Source: Bacteroidota bacterium (GTDB taxonomy: Bacteria > Bacteroidota > Bacteroidia > Bacteroidales > Lentimicrobiaceae). Taken from it: 64,000 nt of DNA. The stretch spans positions 21,848-85,847 of the forward strand of contig WSXU01000029.1 in NCBI GenBank assembly GCA_009773455.1, given 5' to 3'. Below, piece after piece: positions 53,798-60,623 of the stretch. Each line of letters begins with the position of its first letter. The stretch's first letter is position 1. Made by a program: the position numbers and the translations under genes. Under the pieces are notes generated by a model that worked only from the letters and a program-made list of their open reading frames with translations, was not told the DNA's origin and ran no database searches.

Positions 53798-54706
53798 TTA
53801 AAAACTCCACAGGCGGGTGATATTTAACCCGATGAGGATTCCTTTATCAAAAAAGTCATTTTTATTGAACATGATGTTTTCCTGGGGAAGGATTCCCTGG
53901 CCCGAAGCCAGATACAGGTGAAAGGCATGCGTACTGGTGGAGACTTCATATCCGATGCAGATATTGGGCTTCATCAGTTCAGCCTTGTCGTTGAAATCCT
54001 TGGTATGTTCTGAAATTCCCTGGATCTGCAGTGGGAAATCGGCGCCAATGATAAGAGAACTCTGGGGAGAGAACTTTACCCTTCCTGCAAACGAAAATGA
54101 AATTCTGTCATGATCCATGGTTGAATCGGTCGAATTGTAGTGTGTAAAACCGGGAGCAACCTGCAATGAGAACATATCATTGAATCTGCGTGAAATAATA
54201 ATCTGGGTGAAATAATTGAAACGATGGCTGAATTTGTAGTTCATTCCGAAAGTTTCATCAGCACGACCATCAATTCCGATTACTTCGTAGAGTGAAACCG
54301 TTACCGGAATTTTATTTGACCGGGTTTGTTGCAATACATTATATTTAATCTGAATGTCCTGCATCTTGTTGAATTTGGTTGTTCCGATGCCGACCATCAG
54401 GTTGTTGAGGATGCTGTAATTCAGCCCGAGACGAATGTTGGATGGAGCCCAGATGCCGTAAAGATCTTCAGTACCATTGTTCATTGTTCCAAAGCGGTGC
54501 TGGATGATCATTTCCAGGGTTTTGGAAGGTTGAAGGGTTGTGGTGGCTGCATCAAACAATAAACCGCTTTCAAAAGCAGCCCTTGCAGGTCTTTCTTTTG
54601 CAGGTTCCTCTGTTGCTTCCTCCTGTGCCAGGACGATTCCGTGATTCATCAGCAATGCCATTGCTACAATAGCGCTGAACCTGAGAATTTTATATAATTT
54701 GTTCAT
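53798..54706 (-). CDS. DUF5777-family outer-membrane beta-barrel
   Basis: 302 residues: a signal peptide (about 1-27, ending VLAQ), an acidic linker and a barrel of about 12-14 strands ending NITRLWSF with a terminal Phe. The DUF5777 pattern includes LEMIIQHRFGTMNNGTEDLYGIWAPSNIRLGLNYS. It is encoded between a haem lipoprotein and a monohaem cytochrome, suggesting a barrel that partners with cytochromes at the outer membrane; that is inference. No porin selectivity residues recognised. Confidence 0.85.
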   Translation of the reverse strand: MNKLYKILRFSAIVAMALLMNHGIVLAQEEATEEPAKERPARAAFESGLLFDAATTTLQPSKTLEMIIQHRFGTMNNGTEDLYGIWAPSNIRLGLNYSILNNLMVGIGTTKFNKMQDIQIKYNVLQQTRSNKIPVTVSLYEVIGIDGRADETFGMNYKFSHRFNYFTQIIISRRFNDMFSLQVAPGFTHYNSTDSTMDHDRISFSFAGRVKFSPQSSLIIGADFPLQIQGISEHTKDFNDKAELMKPNICIGYEVSTSTHAFHLYLASGQGILPQENIMFNKNDFFDKGILIGLNITRLWSF

Positions 54707-54732
54707 CAGAAGTTGCTTTTCGTGTTTGTTGA

Positions 54733-55128
54733 TTAATTATTTAACGCACCTTTTTCTATCCAGGCCAGAATAAGCTTGGCATCACTGGCCGAAAGGAAGG
54801 TCTTCATACTGCCTGTGCTTATTTTAATATAGAAAGGACTTGCGGCTGGATTTGCTAAATCGATGCGGTTATTCTGCATTAGGTTATTGTAAGCATTGGC
54901 TGGTGTAAGGTCTGGTGCAAAAGCTCCTGTAGCATGACATCCGCTTGCGTCACAAGCCGGAGTACCCGCGCTGAAAATAGGGAGAATGTCATTCGCAAAA
55001 CTGATTGTGTCAGGTGGAGGTGTATTATCCGGTTCAACATAATCATACTCGCAGCCGCTGAGTAATGCCATCATTGCAAACGCAGCTATGGCGATTGCAG
55101 AATTAATTCTTGTGGATAGTTTCTTCAT
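54733..55128 (-). CDS. lipoprotein with a single CX4CH haem-like motif
   Basis: 131 residues with a lipoprotein signal ending LLSGC (Cys at about 26). The domain FANDILPIFSAGTPACDASGCHATGAFAPDLT is typical of Bacteroidota cytochrome-like lipoproteins that keep a CxxxxCH (CDASGCH) motif; a Met is present in STGSMKTFLS as possible sixth ligand. Haem attachment through CX4CH is plausible but not certain. It is the first gene of the operon, divergent from the Crp/Fnr gene. Confidence 0.8.
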   Translation of the reverse strand: MKKLSTRINSAIAIAAFAMMALLSGCEYDYVEPDNTPPPDTISFANDILPIFSAGTPACDASGCHATGAFAPDLTPANAYNNLMQNNRIDLANPAASPFYIKISTGSMKTFLSASDAKLILAWIEKGALNN

Positions 55129-55196
55129 TTCAGTTACTTTCTAAAACAGGTCAAAGTAACTACTTATATACTTATCACCATGTGACGAAATAGTGA

Positions 55197-55249
55197 TATA
55201 TTTGCACGCAAATGGTGATTTATTCCTACATTTGATTGACTTATATCAC
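55197..55249. promoter_or_regulatory. divergent control region: -7 box, ATTTGC palindrome and Fnr-like site
   Basis: A plus-strand -7 box TATATTTG (55197-55204) is overlapped by the palindrome ATTTGC-AC-GCAAAT (55200-55213). Further on is TTGACTTATATCAC (55236-55249), close to the Fnr box TTGAT-N4-ATCAA. Towards the left, a near -7 box on the minus strand (TTACTTTG, 55151-55158) may drive the cytochrome operon. Confidence 0.55.
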
Positions 55250-55342
55250 CCTTGCCGATGATTTAAGGGCTTATTTTGAATGATTCTATGCCCGTGACAC
55301 GGTTTTAATTGTATAGGTTGAATAATCCGGAGGTTGATATTT

Positions 55343-56020
55343 ATGACAAGTTGTTTGCATTGCAAAAGACGGTCTGAAATATTCGAATCCCTGAGTGAAG
55401 AGGAGCTCGAACGCGTTGATATGTGCCGGGTCAGCATGCATTACAATGCCGGTGAAATCATTTTTAAACAGGGTTCACCCTGTTATGATTTTGTCTGTGT
55501 AACATCAGGGCTGGTGAAGCTTTACATCGAAGGTGAAAATGACCGGCGACTCATCATCGGATTTGCGAAACCCGTTGACTATATTTTTGTCCCGGGAGCA
55601 TATGTAGACAAACGCCATCATTTCAGCGCTGTAGCCTGTGAAGAAACCTCTGCCTGCCTGGTCGAGGCCGACATCATTCAGAACATGGTAAGAACCAACC
55701 AGAATTTTGCCAACAGTTTTATCCGGAAGATCAGCACTCAGGCCATCGGCCTGTTTGAGCAGATTGCAAGCCTTACACACAAGCAGATTCCGGGCAGGAT
55801 GGCCGATACCCTGATTTATCTTTCAGGTAAGGTATACAGTTCGAATCCATTCAGCACCAATCTGACCCGCCAGGATCTGGCAGATATTTCCGGAATGACA
55901 AAGGAAAGTGCCATCAGGGTTTTGAAAACCTTTAAAGAAGATGATCTGATCCGTATTGACGGGAACCTGATTGAAATTATAAATCTTCCGATGCTTGAAA
56001 CCATCAGCAGGAATGGTTGA
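55343..56020 (+). CDS. Crp/Fnr-family transcriptional regulator
   Basis: 225 residues: a cyclic-nucleotide-type sensor domain (about 15-130) and a C-terminal helix-turn-helix (NLTRQDLADISGMTKESAIRVLKTFKEDDLI). The N-terminus has CLHC (C4, C7) and a Cys at about 28, with others at about 48, 53 and in VACEETSAC; an iron-sulfur cluster as in Fnr is possible but the spacing differs. Start choice: GGAGG at 55329-55333 lies 9 nt before the ATG at 55343, whereas the upstream TTG (55334) would have no spacing. It is divergent from the cytochrome operon and is its likely regulator. Confidence 0.88.
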   Translation: MTSCLHCKRRSEIFESLSEEELERVDMCRVSMHYNAGEIIFKQGSPCYDFVCVTSGLVKLYIEGENDRRLIIGFAKPVDYIFVPGAYVDKRHHFSAVACEETSACLVEADIIQNMVRTNQNFANSFIRKISTQAIGLFEQIASLTHKQIPGRMADTLIYLSGKVYSSNPFSTNLTRQDLADISGMTKESAIRVLKTFKEDDLIRIDGNLIEIINLPMLETISRNG

Positions 56021-56057
56021 TCGGTATGATCAATGCTTCCTGAAATCCTGCTGAAAT

Positions 56058-56696
56058 TCAATTGGAGTTTTCATCCTCTTCGCCAGAGCATGTTATGAGT
56101 AAAGTCCTCAGTAAAATGGCCAGCTGAAGGTAAAACGGGGATTTGCTGTTATAAAGGATGCTTCTTGTAAATTCAGGAATCCACCTGATCATATGCTCAT
56201 GGATAAACCTGCAACGCAGGTCACCATAATGATGGACCATTGCTGTATCTTCCCTGCTGAAATATGCCGCGATATTATTGAGAAGGAATTCAATGAACTT
56301 CAGTTCTGTAACAATATGTCCGGGGATCTCAACTTCCTGATTTATGCTGAACCCCGCTTTTTCATAGAATTCCACTATCCATGCCTGAGATCCGGCCGTT
56401 CCGTCGCTGCCGTTAAAGTATTCTACAGAGCATGGATTTGCCGGGGCCGTTTCTGAATCCCCGAATAATTTTTGGTACTCTGATTCCAGGTCTTCAACTC
56501 TGAGATCTGCAATTGTTTTCCTGAGTTTTTTTGCCAGTTCCAGCGCTTTCGGCTTTAATAAACCGGTTGATTTAATCAGGCTGTTGTACAACTTTCTGTT
56601 GTCATGAATTCCCTCCTTTGGTTCAGAAAACAAACTGACCAGAACTTTATAACATTCGGCCTGGGCTATTAACCTTGAAAGGTTTAAAGAATCCAT
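56058..56696 (-). CDS. TorD/DmsD-family molybdoenzyme chaperone
   Basis: 212 residues from the second Met, all helical. The family landmarks CSVEYFNGSDGT, PGHIVTELKFIEFLL and HEHMIRWIPEFT are present. TorD-type proteins bind the twin-arginine signal of a molybdopterin oxidoreductase before export. No molybdoenzyme is encoded in the window, so the client is elsewhere or the gene is an orphan. The ATG at 56726 is an alternative; the family usually begins near SLNLSRLIAQAE. It converges on the Crp/Fnr gene. Confidence 0.82.
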   Translation of the reverse strand: MDSLNLSRLIAQAECYKVLVSLFSEPKEGIHDNRKLYNSLIKSTGLLKPKALELAKKLRKTIADLRVEDLESEYQKLFGDSETAPANPCSVEYFNGSDGTAGSQAWIVEFYEKAGFSINQEVEIPGHIVTELKFIEFLLNNIAAYFSREDTAMVHHYGDLRCRFIHEHMIRWIPEFTRSILYNSKSPFYLQLAILLRTLLITCSGEEDENSN

Positions 56697-56726
56697 TTCA
56701 CAGAGGATTTCTAACGTTAAAAGCAC

Positions 56727-57168
56727 TCAAATTGAATACATTGCAAATATTGAATCTTTAATGACTGAATCTTTAACAGCTCAGTTCATGAACTTGACGG
56801 GTGTTCAGCTTGTACATAGATACCTTGTCAACGGTAAAACTACCGCCAAAATAACTTCGCAAGGTAGTTTTTTAGATGCATTGAAATAAATACGTATTGG
56901 TGAATTATTACTGAATTATAGCTGATATATTACAAGGCGGGATTGATATATATCATCTTTTGACTTTGCAGACAGGTCAGAACTATAGCCGGTAAAACCC
57001 TGTCAGCTTGCATGGTTTGGTTTTAAAAAGCAGGAACTTCCAATAATCCGCACATGGTGTAATCAGCAGAATTCAAAGACAGTTAATACTCCGGTAAATG
57101 AACGGTAAGGATGATTGAATTTTGCCCAAGGTCATCTGCCAGTGACAGCCTCATTCAGAAGGTCAGGC
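56727..57168. other. regulatory gap with Fnr-like palindromes
   Basis: No gene. TGATATATATCA at 56944-56955 is a perfect 12-bp palindrome inside TTGATATATATCAT, close to a Fnr box, with a related TGATATATTACA at 56923-56934. A hairpin AAAACTACC / GGTAGTTTT followed by T residues (56836-56873) resembles a terminator but no plus-strand gene ends there. Confidence 0.5.
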
Positions 57169-58125
57169 TCATTTTTTCCTTTGAATCACTGAAATGGCTT
57201 TTTCAACAATTGAGGCTGCATTCAGCCCGTATTTTTCCATTAACTGAGCCGGGGTGCCGCTTTCACCAAATTTATCGTTCACAGCAACCATCTCGACTGG
57301 TGCTGGTAGGCTAAGGGCCAGCAACTGTGCGATACTATCGCCCAGGCCACCGTTCATCATATGCTCTTCCGCAGTAACCACACAACCTGTTTTTGCAACA
57401 GATTTCAGAACTGCAGCAGCATCAAGCGGTTTAATGGTATGTATATTTATAATTTCTGCGCTGATTCCTTTTTTCTCAAGTAAAATTCCGGCCTGTATGG
57501 CTTCCCAAACAAGATGGCCGGTAGCAAAAATGGAAACATCGCTCCCCTCATTCAGCAACAATGCCTGCCCTATGATAAATTCCTGAGAGGCTGGGGTGAA
57601 AACAGGGACTTTGGGCCTCCCAAATCTTAGATAAACAGGGCCATCGTAATCCGCCACAGCCATTGTCGCAGCCCTGGTCTGGTTATAATCGCAGGGATTA
57701 ATAACTACCATATGCGGAAGCATTTTCATCATACCGATATCCTCAAGAATCTGGTGTGTTGCGCCATCTTCACCCAGCGTAAGTCCGGCATGAGAGGCAC
57801 AAATCTTCACATTCTTTTCTGAATAGGCAACAGATTGCCTTATCTGATCATAAACCCTCCCGGTGGAGAAATTGGCGAAAGTGCCGGTAAAAGGAATATG
57901 ACCACCGGTTGCAAGACCTGCCGCAATCCCTATCATATTGGCTTCCGCGATTCCGGTCTGGAAAAACCGCTCCGGGAATTCCTTTTCAAAAGCCTCCATT
58001 TTAAGTGATCCCGTGAGATCTGCGCAAAGTGCAACAACCTTTGGGTTTGCCCTGCCCAGTTCAAGCAGGCCCTGTCCGAAGCCTGAACGTGTATCTTTCT
58101 GTTCGGTAAAAGTGTATTCTGTCAT
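57169..58125 (-). CDS. transketolase, C-terminal (pyrimidine-binding) subunit
   Basis: 318 residues matching the C-terminal half of transketolase/DXS-like enzymes: TRSGFGQGLLELGRANPKVVALCADL, TGIAEANMIGIAAGLA, HAGLTLGEDGATHQ and the C-terminal domain. Together with the N-terminal half (59638-60483) it makes a split thiamine-diphosphate transketolase of the type common in bacteria outside the enterics. The two halves are usually adjacent; here a VWA gene is between them. Confidence 0.93.
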   Translation of the reverse strand: MTEYTFTEQKDTRSGFGQGLLELGRANPKVVALCADLTGSLKMEAFEKEFPERFFQTGIAEANMIGIAAGLATGGHIPFTGTFANFSTGRVYDQIRQSVAYSEKNVKICASHAGLTLGEDGATHQILEDIGMMKMLPHMVVINPCDYNQTRAATMAVADYDGPVYLRFGRPKVPVFTPASQEFIIGQALLLNEGSDVSIFATGHLVWEAIQAGILLEKKGISAEIINIHTIKPLDAAAVLKSVAKTGCVVTAEEHMMNGGLGDSIAQLLALSLPAPVEMVAVNDKFGESGTPAQLMEKYGLNAASIVEKAISVIQRKK

Positions 58126-58193
58126 CTGAATCCGGTATTATCTGTAGTTGTTAAATTTTATTCTTAAAATCAATCAGCCCGACAGTCTGAAAA

Positions 58194-59573
58194 TCAGTAT
58201 GAAAAAAGATTCACATTGCTGGTGCCGCCGGGTAATATGGTAAAAGAATTGTCGATGGTATAAAGGGCTCTTTCGGCATTCCTCGATCTGAAAACCACCT
58301 TGTAATTGCCAGGCTGAAGTACCAGTGTTTCCTGTAATACGTTCTCCCTGAGATCATAGATCCACTGCAGTGTATTGTTTTTTTCGAGATAAAGGCTTCC
58401 GAATCCGTTGACACTTTTTCTGATGACTACAATACCCGGTAACGGGATATCTATGGTCGTTGTTTTACTCTGGTTTATTCTGACATCACTGATGTATAGT
58501 CTTGGCAGCGTAAGGATTTCGAGATCGTAGGTACCGCAAAGGTATTTTTTGCTTTCCCCGAAACTCTGGACATTCAGGGTCTGGCTTTTGCCCTGCTGTT
58601 TTACGATGGCCTGGAGGTTTTTAACAATTCTTTCATTCGCCCCGATCTTCAGATTGAGATAACCCTGGGGGGCACTCACGGAAACGGTAACATGAGCTCC
58701 GGGAACAAGGCTGATGCTGTCGAGCCTGATGGATGGTAAAGTGTTTACTACCAGGTCATAAGTAAGCATGGGATCAATAACAAGGGTGTCGGGCAGGCCA
58801 TGGTTATTCATTGTGTGAATAAAATTGTACTTGGCTTTACCCGTAAGGTGGTCGTAGAATGTCATGTTGACATTGGATTCTGTAGCCTTATTGTTGATAT
58901 CCAGTAAATTAACCTGCAAGGTAGTTGAATTGAGGGCCTGGCTTACTACTGAATTGAGTGCTTTCTGAAAAGCAGTTTCACTGGAAGCATCAAAATATAC
59001 TCCCACACAGTTAAAGGCATCTTTGAAATCACGTCCGATTCCAATGATAAACGGTTTCATGGCAATTCCGTTTTTCTGCAGGGCAGCTGAGGCAGCGCAG
59101 GGATCACCACCACATTCTTCAATGCCGTCGGTAATCAGAATAATGATGTTCCGGCAATTTTCGCATGGGGTGAAATCACCGGCCGATTGTTCCAGTGCAA
59201 AAGCAAGGGGTGTTGTTCCTTTCGGGGTGATGCTAAGGATCCGGTTTTTGACTTTTTCGTAATTGTTGTCTGCAAAGGGAACCTCAAGTTTTGTATCGTT
59301 GCAGTCAGCTGGTGGATATTGTTTCTGATGCCCGTATAACCTGAGAGCAATCTGAAGATTGTCAAATGTGGCGAGACTGTCAAGAAGATTGCTCATCAGC
59401 TTTTTGGCAATGTTGATTTTAACATCACTCTGCCATTTGCCAAACATGCTCTGGGAACCATCAAATACGAATAATATCCTGCTCAGGGGCTCTGTTTTGG
59501 GCTTATCCGGGCCAGTCTGGGCTTCAATAACCATCGGAAAAAGCACGATTAAAAGCAGGATTCTTCGGAACAT
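58194..59573 (-). CDS. von Willebrand factor A-domain protein
   Basis: 459 residues with a signal peptide (about 1-18) and a VWA domain (about 32-210) containing the MIDAS residues FVFDGSQSMFG (D38, S40, S42) and IILITDGIEECGGDPC. The second half is a series of beta-sandwich-like segments without a recognised name. Exported, probably metal-dependent ligand binding. It separates the two transketolase half genes. The C-terminal half is not a T9SS sorting domain. Confidence 0.85.
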   Translation of the reverse strand: MFRRILLLIVLFPMVIEAQTGPDKPKTEPLSRILFVFDGSQSMFGKWQSDVKINIAKKLMSNLLDSLATFDNLQIALRLYGHQKQYPPADCNDTKLEVPFADNNYEKVKNRILSITPKGTTPLAFALEQSAGDFTPCENCRNIIILITDGIEECGGDPCAASAALQKNGIAMKPFIIGIGRDFKDAFNCVGVYFDASSETAFQKALNSVVSQALNSTTLQVNLLDINNKATESNVNMTFYDHLTGKAKYNFIHTMNNHGLPDTLVIDPMLTYDLVVNTLPSIRLDSISLVPGAHVTVSVSAPQGYLNLKIGANERIVKNLQAIVKQQGKSQTLNVQSFGESKKYLCGTYDLEILTLPRLYISDVRINQSKTTTIDIPLPGIVVIRKSVNGFGSLYLEKNNTLQWIYDLRENVLQETLVLQPGNYKVVFRSRNAERALYTIDNSFTILPGGTSNVNLFSY

Positions 59574-59637
59574 AGCAATTACCGTTTGTAATCCATATAA
59601 AGACGTGAATCTTAGTTATTTATTGTTTAATATGTTT

Positions 59638-60483
59638 TTAATAATCGCCAAGTGATTCTTCCAGTTGAGCCAGGGCCCTGGCCAACTGATCATTGTCGGG
59701 GGGCACGCCATGCCAGTGGTGGGTACCGGCCATAAAATCAACGCCATGTCCCATTTCAGAGTGCATGATGATGGCGACCGGTTTTCCTTTGCCGCACCTC
59801 TGCCTGGCGTTATTAAGCCCCTCAACAACTATAGTCATATCATTTCCCGGCATCTCAATCACATCCCAGCCAAAGGCTTCCCATTTGTTCTTCAGGCTCC
59901 CCAGGGGCATCACCTTATCGGTTGGTCCGTCGATCTGCTGACCATTATTGTCAATGGTGGCAATCAGATTATCCACTTTTTTGCCGGCGGCATACATCGA
60001 AGCCTCCCATATCTGGCCTTCATCCATTTCACCATCGCCCATCAGGGTAAAAACAAGCCCCTTATCACCATTCAGTTTTTTAGAAACTGCAGCACCAATT
60101 GAAACCGAAAGTCCCTGGCCCAGTGATCCGCTGGCAATTCTGACACCCGGTATCCCTTCAGCGGTTGCAGGATGCCCCTGCAGACGGGAATTGAGTTTAC
60201 GGAAAGTTGATAGTTCCTGAATGTTGAAATATCCGCTTCGTGCCAGCACACTATACCAGGCAGCTGACAGATGACCATTGCTCAGAAAGAAAAGGTCTTC
60301 ATCGCTGCCTTCCATAGTAAAATTATCAGGCCGGTGGTTCATGATCTCAAAATACAGGGCGACCATAAATTCCGTTGCACCCAGAGCACCTCCCGGGTGT
60401 CCCGATTGCACGGCATGCACCATTCTCAATACATCGCGACGTACCTGAGCAGCGATTTTTTCCAGTTCGTGAATTGCTGGCAT
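59638..60483 (-). CDS. transketolase, N-terminal (diphosphate-binding) subunit
   Basis: 281 residues: RMVHAVQSGHPGGALGATE, LSNGHLSAAWYS, GSLGQGLSVSIGAA and the thiamine-diphosphate motif MGDGEMDEGQIWEA ... IDNNGQQIDG. The ORF can extend to an ATG at 60519, but a minus-strand -7 box (TACTTTTG, 60500-60507) lies downstream of that codon, so the start is 60483 (MPAIHELEKIAAQ). It needs the C-terminal subunit encoded 1.5 kb downstream to work. Joins sugar phosphates in the non-oxidative pentose phosphate pathway. Confidence 0.93.
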   Translation of the reverse strand: MPAIHELEKIAAQVRRDVLRMVHAVQSGHPGGALGATEFMVALYFEIMNHRPDNFTMEGSDEDLFFLSNGHLSAAWYSVLARSGYFNIQELSTFRKLNSRLQGHPATAEGIPGVRIASGSLGQGLSVSIGAAVSKKLNGDKGLVFTLMGDGEMDEGQIWEASMYAAGKKVDNLIATIDNNGQQIDGPTDKVMPLGSLKNKWEAFGWDVIEMPGNDMTIVVEGLNNARQRCGKGKPVAIIMHSEMGHGVDFMAGTHHWHGVPPDNDQLARALAQLEESLGDY

Positions 60484-60499
60484 AGTCTGTTTTTTCAGC

Positions 60500-60507
60500 C
60501 AAAAGTA
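60500..60507 (-). promoter_or_regulatory. -7 box of the split transketolase transcript
   Basis: Minus-strand TACTTTTG (TAnnTTTG), 17 nt upstream of the ATG at 60483. No convincing -33 element. Confidence 0.5.
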
Positions 60508-60571
60508 TGGCTTTTTCAAAACAGGATTCTTATTTGTTGATAAATTTGAAAAACTATTAAAGGGTTCACTG

Positions 60572-60579
60572 TACCTTTG
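60572..60579 (+). promoter_or_regulatory. -7 box of the GH3/beta-lactamase gene
   Basis: TACCTTTG, 45 nt before the ATG. A TTTG at 60545-60548 could be the -33 element, though the spacer is 23 nt. Confidence 0.5.
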
Positions 60580-60623
60580 ATCCCTGTTGACAGAACATCA
60601 ATTACTTTACCTGATAATTTCTT

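Noticed and set aside
55334-55342. TTG start for the Crp/Fnr gene
   Set aside because: It abuts the GGAGG Shine-Dalgarno, whereas the ATG at 55343 has 9-nt spacing.
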